Notes under the pieces: model-generated
Told to the model about the DNA's origin: nothing
What the model saw: only the letters and a program-made list of their open reading frames with translations
Databases searched by the model: none
Program-made: the position numbers and the translations under genes
DNA from: Paracoccus methylovorus
GTDB lineage: Bacteria > Pseudomonadota > Alphaproteobacteria > Rhodobacterales > Rhodobacteraceae
NCBI RefSeq assembly: GCF_016919705.1
Contig: NZ_CP070372.1
Location: 180,196-244,195 of the forward strand
Reading direction: 5' to 3'
Length of the DNA: 64,000 bases
Shown here: positions 8,480-17,155 of the stretch, piece after piece
Layout of the letters: each line of letters begins with the position of its first letter
Position numbering within the stretch: position 1 is the first letter of the stretch

Positions 8480-10309
8480 ATGGCAACGGAGCTGATGATT
8501 GTCCTGACGCTGCTGGCGGCGGCGATTGCAATGTTCGCGCTCAATTGGCCCCGGATGGACGTGGTCGCGATCCTGGCCCTGGTGGCACTGCCGCTCACAG
8601 GCATCATTACGCTTGAGGAGTCGCTGGCCGGTTTCAGCGACCCGAATATCATCCTGATAGCGACACTTTTCGTTCTGGGCGAAGCGCTGGTGCGCACCGG
8701 CGTCGCGCAACATACCGGCGATCTGTTGGTGCGCCATGCCGGTGCATCGGAAGTGCGTTTGATCGTGCTGCTGATGGCGGCCGTTGCCGGGATCGGCGCA
8801 TTCATGAGCTCGACCGGAGTGGTCGCGATCTTTATCCCGATCGTGCTGCGGATCGCGACAAATATCGGGGTGGCGCCTGGGCGGCTGATGATGCCACTGA
8901 GTGCGGCTGCGTTGATCAGCGGGATGATGACGCTGGTTGCCACGGCCCCGAACCTCGTGCTCGATAGCCTGCTCAGGCGCGAGGGGCATCAGGGCTTCGG
9001 CTTTTTCGACTTCACTCCATTTGGGCTGCCGGTCTTGATATTGGGGATCGGCTATATGCTGGTCGCCCGACGCTGGCTCGCCGCCGAAAGCACCGCTACG
9101 GACAATCAGCGACCGACGCTTGCCGACTGGATCGCCAGCTATGGCCTGGCCGGGCGCGAGTTTCGTTTGCACCTGACGGCCCGGTCGGGACTCGTCGGCA
9201 AACGGCTGGACCAGCTCGATCTTCGTGGAACGGCGGGGATCAACATCCTCGGTATCGAGCGCTCGACCTCTTATGGCCGACGGCTGATCCAGCCGCGGGC
9301 CGATACCATATTGCAGGCCGAAGACGCACTGTTTCTGGACGTGTTCGGTGAGGATACGGATATAGAGGCGTTCTGCAACACCTATGACCTGCGCCGCCTG
9401 CCTATCTCGGGCCGCTACTTCACCGACCAGGCGCAAGAGATCGGTATGGTCGAACTGATCGTGCCGCCCGGTTCGCCGCTGGTCGGCAGGAGTATTGCGC
9501 AGTCGCGGTTCCGGTCGGTCCACGGCCTTGCCGTCGTTGGCCTTCGTCGGGACAATCAGCCGATCGGAGATGTCGATGCGCAGACCGTGCTGCGCGGGGG
9601 CGATGTGCTTCTGTCGGTCGGTCCCTGGAGCCGTATCCGGCAGATGCGTCAAAGCCGGGATCTGGTCGTGCTCGCCTTGCCCGGAGAGATCGATGAATTG
9701 CTGGAGGCCCCTTTCCGGGCCATTCCTGCCGTCGCCATCCTGGCCCTCGTCGTCATGATGATGATTACCGGCATCGTTCCCAATGTGCTGGCAGCGCTGA
9801 TCGGCTGTCTGCTGATGGGGCTTTTCGGCTGTGTCGACATGCCCTCGGCCTATCGTTCGATCCATTGGCAAAGCCTCGTGCTGATCATAGGCATGTTGCC
9901 GTTCTCGCTGGCGCTTCAGAAGACAGGTGGCGTCGATCTGGCAGCCGAAGCGCTGCGAGCCATGATCGGGGATTCAGCGCCCCGTGCCGCGCTGGCAGTG
10001 ATCTTCGTGACCACGGCGGCACTGGGCCTGTTCATCTCGAACACGGCGACGGCGGTTCTGATGGGGCCAATCGCTCTGGCACTCGCGTCCGACTTGGGGG
10101 TGTCGCCCTATCCTTTCGCGATGACCGTGGCGCTGGCGGCGTCGGCAGCCTTCCTGACCCCGGTGTCCTCGCCCGTCAACACTTTGGTCATAGGTCCCGG
10201 TGGCTACCGGTTCTGGGACTTCACGCGGATCGGCTTGCCGCTGGTTGCTATCGTGCTGATCGTCGCGATCACGCTGGTGCCAGTGATTTTCCCGTTCCAT
10301 CCAGGATGA
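8480..10309 (+). CDS. SLC13/DASS-family permease with two TrkA-C (RCK_C) domains
   Basis: 609 residues. Hydrophobic helices fill residues ~1-185 and ~410-605. Between them are two cytosolic RCK_C-type domains (about 215-300, KRLDQLDLRGTAGINILGIE, and about 315-400, GSPLVGRSIAQSRFRS). Divalent anion/sodium symporter signatures are visible: a first-half MSSTGVVAIFIPIVLRIA and a second-half FISNTATAVLMGPIALALA, followed by TPVSSPVNTLVIGPGGY. Members move sulfate, dicarboxylates or related anions into the cell. ATG 8480 is preceded by GAGAGGCGGG. It is a single gene between two IS-derived scars. Substrate cannot be told from sequence. Confidence 0.88.
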   Translation: MATELMIVLTLLAAAIAMFALNWPRMDVVAILALVALPLTGIITLEESLAGFSDPNIILIATLFVLGEALVRTGVAQHTGDLLVRHAGASEVRLIVLLMAAVAGIGAFMSSTGVVAIFIPIVLRIATNIGVAPGRLMMPLSAAALISGMMTLVATAPNLVLDSLLRREGHQGFGFFDFTPFGLPVLILGIGYMLVARRWLAAESTATDNQRPTLADWIASYGLAGREFRLHLTARSGLVGKRLDQLDLRGTAGINILGIERSTSYGRRLIQPRADTILQAEDALFLDVFGEDTDIEAFCNTYDLRRLPISGRYFTDQAQEIGMVELIVPPGSPLVGRSIAQSRFRSVHGLAVVGLRRDNQPIGDVDAQTVLRGGDVLLSVGPWSRIRQMRQSRDLVVLALPGEIDELLEAPFRAIPAVAILALVVMMMITGIVPNVLAALIGCLLMGLFGCVDMPSAYRSIHWQSLVLIIGMLPFSLALQKTGGVDLAAEALRAMIGDSAPRAALAVIFVTTAALGLFISNTATAVLMGPIALALASDLGVSPYPFAMTVALAASAAFLTPVSSPVNTLVIGPGGYRFWDFTRIGLPLVAIVLIVAITLVPVIFPFHPG

Positions 10310-10619
10310 ATTGAGAGCGACTCGTCAGCTTTTGCATGTCGAAACGTACGACTGGAAACGCTCGGTCCCGCGTGACGGGAACGACAACCGGAACTGCCGC
10401 CCAAGTGGCTCAAGGGCGCCACTGTCACGGCGAAAATTCGTCCAGCCGCTAGGGCGTCCTAATTCCAATGCATGAGCTATCCTATAGCTTAAAATATCTC
10501 GTCGTAATGATCGGCAGAGGGGCGATCCGTTGTGATTGGGATGACATTGATCCTTCGGGAACGGTGACAGGGCTGGACCGCGGTATATCGGTGGTAGAAA
10601 TGCTGTTCTGATTATACGA

Positions 10620-10870
10620 AAAGCCACGCCATTTCATGCCCGGCGCTTGATGAGGCGATGATCTTGCGAGACCATATTATTGAGATAGTGGACCTGCATT
10701 ATCTCGATCAGCGCCAGCAGTCAGAGCATTTCAGCATCCGGTCGATGTCCTTGACGCCTTGGCTTTTCCGGACCTGCCAGCAGCATGGTAGCGATAAACC
10801 CGCTGTCCCGGTCCGCCTGGGCTCGTCCATCCGCCAGCATCCGTCAGCGGGCTGCTTCCGCCGACGCACG
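10620..10870 (-). pseudogene. IS6-like transposase C-terminal remnant
   Basis: On the minus strand one frame reads QVHYLNNMVSQDHRLIKRRA, which is the YLNN-x-V-E-Q-DH-R-x-IK-RR region around the last catalytic acidic residue in IS6-family transposases. Upstream in the same frame, stops and frameshifts interrupt weaker similarity (GPEKPRRQGH). Downstream only a few residues remain recognisable. It is non-functional. The rest of the gene-free stretch 10310-10898 holds nothing else I can identify. Confidence 0.45.
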
Positions 10871-10898
10871 CTCTGAAAACCGCCGCTCCTTCTTATGC

Positions 10899-11552
10899 CT
10901 AGCCCTGACGCAGGGCGGCAATCAGGTCGTGGAAGCGGTCGCCCTGCACGATGACGTGGTCGCGGAGCGCGTGGGCCGCCTCATCGGCATTGCCCGCGCG
11001 GATGGCGGCCACCACCGCGTCATGTTCGGCATATGACCGGCCCATCCGGTTCCTTACCTGCAACTGCATCCGTCGGTAAGGCTGCAGCATCGCATGCAGC
11101 CGCGACGCCTCGTGTTCCAGAAAAGCGTTGTGGGTCGCGCGATAGATGCAATGGTGAAAATCCGAGTTCCGGGCGTAATACCCTTCCACGTCGCCTACCT
11201 CGGCGCGCTGGCGGCAGGCGTCATGCGCGGCCTCAAGCGCCGCCATCTCGCTGTCCAGAATACGGCGTGCGGCCAGCCTGCCGCAGGTCGCCTCGATCTC
11301 GGCCATAACCTCGAAGCGTTCGGCCAACTCCTCTGGACTCCATTCCGTGACGAAGGTGCCGCGCTTGGGCACCACCCGTACCAACCCCGAGGCCTCCAGT
11401 TGATGCAAGGCCTCGCGGATCGGGGTGCGCGAGCAGTCGAACTCCCGCTCCAGTGCTTCGGGGTCCAGCCGGGCACCGGGGGCGTAAACCCCTTGCACGA
11501 TGGCGTTTTCCAACGCGTTGCGGATGCGCAGCGTGTTCGGGATGCTCGTCAT
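10899..11552 (-). CDS. matR: GntR-family (FadR/FCD subfamily) regulator, probable malonate repressor
   Basis: 217 residues from ATG 11552, chosen because GAGG lies six bases upstream; an in-frame ATG at 11582 lacks such a site. The winged helix (residues ~5-70) shows LRIRNALENAIVQGVYAPGA, EREFDCSRTPIREALHQLEA and RGTFVTEWSPEEL. The FCD effector domain (75-210) keeps the His/Asp metal or ligand positions NSDFHHCIYRATHN, YAEHDAVVAAI and HVIVQGDRFHDLI. It is divergent from a malonate carrier/decarboxylase/synthetase run, like MatR in Rhizobium, so it most likely represses that operon until malonate or malonyl-CoA binds. An inverted repeat in the shared spacer is a fitting operator. Confidence 0.85.
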   Translation of the reverse strand: MTSIPNTLRIRNALENAIVQGVYAPGARLDPEALEREFDCSRTPIREALHQLEASGLVRVVPKRGTFVTEWSPEELAERFEVMAEIEATCGRLAARRILDSEMAALEAAHDACRQRAEVGDVEGYYARNSDFHHCIYRATHNAFLEHEASRLHAMLQPYRRMQLQVRNRMGRSYAEHDAVVAAIRAGNADEAAHALRDHVIVQGDRFHDLIAALRQG

Positions 11553-11615
11553 GGTCGGCCTCATGCTCATGCGGGTCAGCATATCCCGCGCAGCAGCATT
11601 TATCCATCCGATCTT

Positions 11616-11652
11616 CTGTTATATACATCATGAACAGACAAATGTATAACAG
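11616..11652. promoter_or_regulatory. Inverted repeat, probable GntR operator for the malonate operon
   Basis: CTGTTATATACAT (11616-11628) is mirrored by ATGTATAACAG (11642-11652), identical except for two bases missing in one arm, with a 13-base centre. It sits between the divergent regulator and matC starts. Known MatR sites contain a TGTATACA-like core, which these arms resemble. Assignment is inferred from position and symmetry. Confidence 0.55.
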
Positions 11653-11715
11653 CGGCGGGAGGGGATTCGCGCCGGGCGCGTGTCCAAGGAAGATTGCAAG
11701 GAGGAGGAGCCGCGC

Positions 11716-13095
11716 ATGACCCCACATTTTCTATCAATTTACGCCTTGGTCGCGATGTTTGTCATCGCCACCATCTGGCCGATCAATATGGGTGTACTGG
11801 CCTTTGTCGGTGCATTTCTGGTCGGCACGCTGTTGGCCGGACAAAGCACCAACGACATCATCGGAGGCTTTCCGGGCGGACTGTTCCTGACGCTGGTGGG
11901 CATCACATGGCTGTTCGCCATCGCGCAGAACAACGGCACCATCGACTGGCTGGTCCGCATGGCTGTCCGCGCCGTCAAGGGTCGGATCGCCGCGATTCCG
12001 TGGATCATGTTCGGCATCTCGGCCATGCTGACGGCGGTGGGCGCGGTCAGCCCCGGCGCCGTCGCCATCGTTGCGCCCATCGCGCTTGGTTTCGCCTTCC
12101 GCTATCACATCTCGCCCCTGCTGATGGGTTTGATGGTGGTGCATGGCGCGCAGGCTGGGGGCTTTTCGCCTATCAGCATCTATGGCGGCATCACCAATGG
12201 CGTGGTGGAAAAATCGGGCCTGCCGCTTAGTCCGATGACCACCTTCGCGGCCAGCTTCACCGTGAACGCGGCGGTGGCCCTGATTCTGTTCATGGTGCTG
12301 GGCGGACGCGCGCTGATGCAGATGCGTCAGGAAATCGAGCCGGTCATCGTCCCGCATGTCGAGATCACCCGCGCCGCCACTGGCCCGCAGATATTCGGCG
12401 ACAGCGAGGCCGAGGCAATCAGCCCCCGCATCGGACGCGAAGGCGGCGGCCATTCCAACAAGTTGGTCGACGAGGTCAATGAGGGCGACCATCCCGACGG
12501 CAACCTTTACCAGATCGTGACGCTGGCGGGACTTGGGTTGCTGGCGGTTCTGGTTCTGGCCTTCAAGCTGGACATCGGATTTATCGCGCTGACCATCGGC
12601 CTGGCTTTGGCACTTTGGGCGCCGACCATGCAGAAACGCGCCATGGCGCAGGTCGCCTGGCCCGAGATCATGCTGATTACCGGCGTTTCAACCTATGTCG
12701 CGGTGATGGAGGGGATGGGAACCATCGACTTTGTCGGCGACAGCGTAGCCGGCATGGCCTCGCCCCTGCTGGCGGCACTGATGCTGTTCTTCATCGGCGC
12801 GGTGGTGTCTGCCTTCGCATCTTCGACCGCGGTGCTGGGATCGTTGATCCCGCTGGCCGTGCCTTTTTTGCAGGGCGGCACGGGCGTCAGCGCCATCGGC
12901 TTTATTGCGGGCATGGCCGTCGCATCGACCATCGTGGATGTCAGCCCGTTTTCCACCAACGGGGCGCTGGTTCTGGCCAACGCGCAGGGTGTGGACAAGC
13001 AGGCCTTCTTCCGCAAGCTGCTGAACTATGGCGCTCTGGTCACGCTGATCGCGCCGGTCGTCCTGTGGCTGATCTTCGTCGTGTTGCCGGGGTGA
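11716..13095 (+). CDS. matC: Malonate/dicarboxylate carrier MatC (SLC13-like, MatC_N)
   Basis: 459 residues with about twelve hydrophobic segments. The N-terminal part, PINMGVLAFVGAFLVGT followed by GGFPGGLFLTLVGITWLFAI, is the MatC_N signature of dicarboxylate carriers. A hydrophilic loop (about residues 200-265) separates the two halves, and the second half ends with DVSPFSTNGALVLANAQGVD, the conserved substrate/sodium loop. It should import malonate for the enzymes encoded just downstream. ATG 11716 is preferred over an upstream frame because an AGGAGGAGG lies just ahead of it. The decarboxylase gene follows after 35 bases. Confidence 0.88.
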   Translation: MTPHFLSIYALVAMFVIATIWPINMGVLAFVGAFLVGTLLAGQSTNDIIGGFPGGLFLTLVGITWLFAIAQNNGTIDWLVRMAVRAVKGRIAAIPWIMFGISAMLTAVGAVSPGAVAIVAPIALGFAFRYHISPLLMGLMVVHGAQAGGFSPISIYGGITNGVVEKSGLPLSPMTTFAASFTVNAAVALILFMVLGGRALMQMRQEIEPVIVPHVEITRAATGPQIFGDSEAEAISPRIGREGGGHSNKLVDEVNEGDHPDGNLYQIVTLAGLGLLAVLVLAFKLDIGFIALTIGLALALWAPTMQKRAMAQVAWPEIMLITGVSTYVAVMEGMGTIDFVGDSVAGMASPLLAALMLFFIGAVVSAFASSTAVLGSLIPLAVPFLQGGTGVSAIGFIAGMAVASTIVDVSPFSTNGALVLANAQGVDKQAFFRKLLNYGALVTLIAPVVLWLIFVVLPG

Positions 13096-13130
13096 TCCCG
13101 GCAACCATCCCCTGAACCAAGGAGGTCGTG

Positions 13131-14483
13131 ATGAAAACCCAAAGCCCGCGCGCCGGTCGCCCTGCCTTTCTGGGTGAGCTGTTCGAGACCCTGACCGAAC
13201 GCGGTCGCCGCCTGTTGTGGCGCCGCGACAGCGGGGACGCCCCGCAGCCACCCGAGCTGGCCGAACTGGCCGAGGCGCTGTTGTCGCGGCAGGGCGAGGC
13301 ATCGGGTGTGGCGCTGGCGAGCGGGCTTTTGTCGGCCTTCGATCATGCAGGGAGGGACGCACGGCTGGGCTTTCTGCGGGTGCTGGCCGAACGTTTCGGG
13401 CCCGATCCGATGGCGGTCAAGGCAGCCCTCGCCACCATCAAGCACGACCCATCGGCGCTGGAAGCCCTGCACTCCGCCTCCGAACCGCGCCGGCAGGAAC
13501 TGATGCGCCGCCTGAACCTTGCCCCAGGCGGCACGGCCGCTCTGGTCCGGATGCGCGAGGATTTGCTGTCCCATCTGCGCGACGACCCGTCGCTGCGCCG
13601 CGTGGATGACGACTTCGCGCATCTGTTCGGGTCATGGTTCAACCGCGGCTTTCTGGTGCTGCGGCATATCGACTGGAACACGCCCGCCGCAATCCTTGAA
13701 AAGATCATCCGCTATGAGGCCGTCCACGCCATCCAGAACTGGGACGATCTGCGCAATCGCCTGCAACCGACCGACCGGCGCTGCTATGGATTCTTCCATC
13801 CGCAGTTGGTCGATGAGCCGCTGATCTTTGTCGAAGTGGCGCTGACGAAATCCATTCCCGATGCCGTGGGCGAACTTCTGGACCTGAAACGCCAGCCCAT
13901 CGAGGCCGATGAGGCCACAACCGCCGTCTTCTATTCGATCTCGAACACGCAGCGGGGCCTGGCTGGGGTCTCGTTTGGCAACTTCCTGATCAAGCAGGTG
14001 GTCGAGGAGCTGAAGGCGGAACTGCCCAATATCCGCACCTTCGTCACGCTGTCGCCCGTGCCGGGCTTTGCGGCCTGGCTTGCCGCGCAGCGCAAGGACG
14101 AAGGCTCGGACATGATCGGCGCCGACCAGCGCATTGCCTTTGCCCTGCTGGACGAACCCGGCTGGCACAAGGACACCGAGAAGGCCGCAGCCCTGCGTGA
14201 CCCCCTGCTTGCTGCCTCCGCCACCTATTTCCTGCGCGCCCGCGATGCCAAGGGCCGTGTCCCCGATCCCGTCGCGCGTTTCCACCTGGGCAATGGCGCG
14301 CAGCTTGAGCGGCTGAATTACCTTGGCGATGTTTCGCAGAATGGGCTGAAACAGGCGCATGGACTGATGGTGAACTATCTTTACGACCTCGACCGGATCG
14401 AGGTGAACCACGAAGCCTTTGCCGAACGCGGCACGGTTGCCGCCGCCCAAATCGTCGCGCGCGCCTTGCCGAACACGAACTGA
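13131..14483 (+). CDS. matA: Malonyl-CoA decarboxylase
   Basis: 450 residues, normal for bacterial MCD. It decarboxylates malonyl-CoA to acetyl-CoA in the cytosol. The N-terminal ~150 residues are the helical domain. The catalytic acetyltransferase-like domain shows YEAVHAIQNWDDLRNRL, CYGFFHPQLVDEPLIFVEVA, YSISNTQRGLAGVSFGNFLI and TLSPVPGFAAWL. The C-terminal HLGNGAQLERLNYLGDVSQNG and MVNYLYDL are also typical. ATG 13131 has a GGAGG eight bases ahead; an adjacent GTG at 13128 is less likely. It is followed after eight bases by malonyl-CoA synthetase. Together with MatC this gives a full malonate to acetyl-CoA route. Confidence 0.93.
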   Translation: MKTQSPRAGRPAFLGELFETLTERGRRLLWRRDSGDAPQPPELAELAEALLSRQGEASGVALASGLLSAFDHAGRDARLGFLRVLAERFGPDPMAVKAALATIKHDPSALEALHSASEPRRQELMRRLNLAPGGTAALVRMREDLLSHLRDDPSLRRVDDDFAHLFGSWFNRGFLVLRHIDWNTPAAILEKIIRYEAVHAIQNWDDLRNRLQPTDRRCYGFFHPQLVDEPLIFVEVALTKSIPDAVGELLDLKRQPIEADEATTAVFYSISNTQRGLAGVSFGNFLIKQVVEELKAELPNIRTFVTLSPVPGFAAWLAAQRKDEGSDMIGADQRIAFALLDEPGWHKDTEKAAALRDPLLAASATYFLRARDAKGRVPDPVARFHLGNGAQLERLNYLGDVSQNGLKQAHGLMVNYLYDLDRIEVNHEAFAERGTVAAAQIVARALPNTN

Positions 14484-14491
14484 AAGGAACC

Positions 14492-15994
14492 ATGATGAGC
14501 GACAATCTTTTCGACATCCTCGCGCGCGGCATCCCGGACCCCGCAGCCACCGCCATCGAGACTCTGTCGGGCGAACGTATCAGCTATGGCGACCTGATCG
14601 CCCGGACCGGTCGCATGGCGAACGCGCTGGCAAGTCTGGGCGTGCAGCCCGGCAACCGCGTGGCCGCTCAGGTCGAAAAATCTGTCCAGGCGATCATCCT
14701 GTATCTGGCGACCGTGCGGGCGGGCGCGGTCTTTCTGCCGCTGAACACCGGCTACACCCCCGCCGAGATCGAATATTTCGTGGGGGACGCCGCGCCAGCG
14801 ATCTTTGTCTGCGACCCGGCCAAGGCCGACCAGCTTGCGCCCGTCGCCGGAAATGCGCGACTGCTGACGCTGGGTGCTGATGGCCAAGGCAGCCTGACCG
14901 ACGCGGCGACCAACGCGCCCGAGGATTTCGCGACCGTGCCGCGCGCCTCGGACGATCTGGCGGCGCTGCTTTACACCTCGGGGACGACGGGACGCTCCAA
15001 AGGGGCGATGCTGACGCATGGCAACCTTGTGTCGAACACCTTGGCCCTGCGCGAGGCCTGGGAATATACCGCCAGCGACGTGCTGATCCATGCGCTGCCG
15101 ATCTTCCACACGCATGGGCTGTTCGTAGCGACCAACGTGACGCTGTTTTCCGGCGCCTCGATGATCTTCCTGCCCAAATTCGACGTGGACCGCATTTTCG
15201 AGGGGATGAGCCGCGCGACCGTGCTGATGGGCGTGCCGACCTTTTATACCCGGCTGCTGCAGGACGACATGCTGAATGCGGAAACCACCGCGGGGATACG
15301 GCTGTTCATTTCGGGTTCCGCGCCCCTGCTGGCCGACACGCATCGCGAATGGCGGGCGCGGACCGGCCATGCCATCCTGGAGCGTTACGGCATGACCGAA
15401 ACCAACATGAATGCCTCGAACCCCTATCGCGGTGACCGGGTTGCGGGGACAGTGGGAATGCCCCTGCCCGGTGTCGAAATCATCGTGACCGATCCCGAAA
15501 CCGGCGCCGAACTGCCCAAGGGCGAAATCGGCATGATCGAAGTGCGTGGCCCCAACGTCTTTTCGGGCTATTGGCAGATGCCGGAAAAGACTGCCGCCGA
15601 GTTGCGCGAAAACGGTTTCTTCATCACCGGCGATCTGGGGCGTTTTGACGAACGCGGTTATCTGCATATCGTCGGACGCGGCAAGGACCTGATCATCACC
15701 GGCGGCTACAATGTCTATCCCAAGGAGATCGAAACCGAGATCGATGCCCTGCCCGGCGTCACCGAATCCGCGGTGATCGGCCTGCCGCATCGCGATTTCG
15801 GCGAAGGCGTGACCGCGGTGATCGTGGGCAGCACACCCCCTTCCGAAGCCGAGGTTCTGGCGGCGCTGGAGGATCGGCTGGCAAGGTTCAAGCTGCCCAA
15901 GCGGGTTCTGTTCATCGATGACCTGCCACGCAACACCATGGGCAAGGTGCAAAAAAACCTGCTTCGCGACCAGTTCCGCGAACTTTACGACTGA
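14492..15994 (+). CDS. matB: Malonyl-CoA synthetase (malonate:CoA ligase, AMP-binding family)
   Basis: 500 residues of the acyl-adenylate family. The ATP-binding loop LLYTSGTTGRSKGAMLTH spans residues ~159-176. Further motifs are LERYGMTETNMNASNPYRGD (~300), the hinge TGDLGRFDERGYLHIVGRGKDLI and the C-terminal lysine region LPRNTMGKVQKN. The substrate pocket strand with NASNPYRGDR, where an arginine can bind the second carboxylate, fits malonate. It activates malonate to malonyl-CoA in the cytosol for the decarboxylase before it. Two adjacent ATG codons (14492 and 14495) follow GAAAGGAAC; either may be used. A strong stem-loop lies 13 bases past the stop. Confidence 0.93.
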   Translation: MMSDNLFDILARGIPDPAATAIETLSGERISYGDLIARTGRMANALASLGVQPGNRVAAQVEKSVQAIILYLATVRAGAVFLPLNTGYTPAEIEYFVGDAAPAIFVCDPAKADQLAPVAGNARLLTLGADGQGSLTDAATNAPEDFATVPRASDDLAALLYTSGTTGRSKGAMLTHGNLVSNTLALREAWEYTASDVLIHALPIFHTHGLFVATNVTLFSGASMIFLPKFDVDRIFEGMSRATVLMGVPTFYTRLLQDDMLNAETTAGIRLFISGSAPLLADTHREWRARTGHAILERYGMTETNMNASNPYRGDRVAGTVGMPLPGVEIIVTDPETGAELPKGEIGMIEVRGPNVFSGYWQMPEKTAAELRENGFFITGDLGRFDERGYLHIVGRGKDLIITGGYNVYPKEIETEIDALPGVTESAVIGLPHRDFGEGVTAVIVGSTPPSEAEVLAALEDRLARFKLPKRVLFIDDLPRNTMGKVQKNLLRDQFRELYD

Positions 15995-16006
15995 CACATA
16001 TTGCCC

Positions 16007-16033
16007 GGCGGCGCGAATACAAACCGCGCCGCC
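16007..16033 (+). terminator. Stem-loop after the malonate operon
   Basis: GGCGGCGCG (16007-16015) pairs perfectly with CGCGCCGCC (16025-16033) across a nine-base loop, starting 13 bases after the matB stop. No T-run follows, so it may act as an RNA-end protector or a weak terminator. Confidence 0.55.
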
Positions 16034-16118
16034 TTGCGCAAACTCCAACTCTGGATCGGCTCAGCCGCAATTCTGCTACACGGGGCATGATTGTTGCGGG
16101 TAAGGGCAAAGGCGGCTT

Positions 16119-16122
16119 CTAG
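16119..16122. repeat. CTAG target-site duplication of the IS5-family element, left copy
   Basis: CTAG at 16119-16122 borders the left end of the insertion, and an identical CTAG at 16972-16975 borders the right end. IS5-family elements of the IS427 type often duplicate short TA-centred targets. Confidence 0.7.
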
Positions 16123-16971
16123 GGCGTGTTGACAAAAGGGATTCACCGGGCGCGGTGATCGTGATTCAAGCTGGTATCTGCAATGGAGACCAGCGTGGCA
16201 CGAAACCTGATGTCGAACGACGAGTGGGCGTTCTTTGAACGCTTCATCCTGGCTGTCCGTTCTCCGAACGGCCGCAAGCCCACGAACCATCGGCTTGTTC
16301 TGGATGGGATTTTCTGGATCGCCCGAACGGGGTCGCCCTGGCGCGACCTGCCGGAAGAGTTCGGCAAATGGTCGTCTGTCTATCGGCAGTTCCGGCGCTG
16401 GACGTTGGCGGGGCTGTGGGAACAGATCCTGGAGGCGCTGAACGAGAGCCGGATCGTGCCGGATGCGCTGCAGATGATCGACAGCACCGTGGTTCGCGCT
16501 CATCATCAGGCAGCGGGCGCAAAAGGGGGACTCCGCGCCAAGGTTTCGGCCGCTCGCGAGGTGGCTTCACGACCAAGATCCATCTGCGGGTCAATGCGGC
16601 AGGCCTGCCCATGAGAACCGAGATCACGGCCGGGCAGACATCGGACTACCTCGGCTTCGATCTGGTCATGGCTGACAACCTGCCCGAGCCAAGCGTTCTG
16701 CTCGCAGACCGCGGCTACGACTCCGACAACATCCGCAAGACCATGGAGGTGCGCGACGTGGTGCCGGTCATCCCCATGCGCAAAACCCGGAAGCTACGGG
16801 TCGCCGTTGACCGCAGGCTCTACCGCCTGCGCAATCTCGTTGAGCGGTGCTTCAACAAGCTCAAGAATGCCCGTCGCGTCGCCACCCGCTACGACAAGAC
16901 CGCCGAAAGCTTCCTGGGCTTCATCGACATCACGTCGATCCGCCTCTGGCTCCGCCATTTGTCAACATGAC
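16123..16971 (+). mobile_element. IS5-family insertion sequence (IS427-like), 849 bp
   Basis: The ends are imperfect inverted repeats: GGCGTGTTGACAAAA at 16123 and, on the other strand from 16971, GTCATGTTGACAAAT (12 of 15 identical). CTAG direct repeats flank the element. It encodes one transposase split in two overlapping frames joined by a slippery run. Ends, target duplication and coding region are all intact, so the insertion looks recent. It landed between matB and mxaX without breaking either. Confidence 0.85.
16183..16970 (+). CDS. IS5-family DDE transposase made by -1 frameshifting
   Basis: The first frame (16183-16614) begins METSVARNLMSNDEWAFFER, includes WIARTGSPWRDLPEEFGKW and the first catalytic Asp in MIDSTVVRAHHQAAG. 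At 16521-16529 an A4G5 run (A-AAA-GGG type slippery heptamer) permits a -1 shift into the second frame, which continues RQGFGRSRGGFTTKIHLRV, LLADRGYDSDNIRK (second Asp) and RLYRLRNLVERCFNKLKNAR (with the final Glu). The joined product of ~262 residues is full length for the group. Without the shift only a 143-residue product forms, which usually limits transposition. Confidence 0.85.
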
Positions 16972-17155
16972 CTAGGGTCAAAGAGCCCAGAGCAAAGATT
17001 GAGTGAACCAGTTTTGATGTAGACCGGAATCCCCCGCAGCAAGACCCCCGACGGCACGGTGCTTGGGGCCGATAATCAGACCGGCCTTTCAGCAACATCA
17101 ACTTTTGGGATAACCATTTCAGGATGACCAGCCGCGATCAGGCCCATCATGCCAT

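Noticed and set aside
14381..16048. 555-residue open frame on the minus strand
   Set aside because: It lies antisense to malonyl-CoA synthetase, which has all family motifs; the minus-strand text is His/Gly/Arg-rich with no domain.
17009..17024. 16-base match ACCAGTTTTGATGTAG repeated at about 55040
   Set aside because: One 16-base repeat is expected by chance in 64 kb on two strands, and the second copy is ordinary coding sequence of an ABC ATPase Walker A region.
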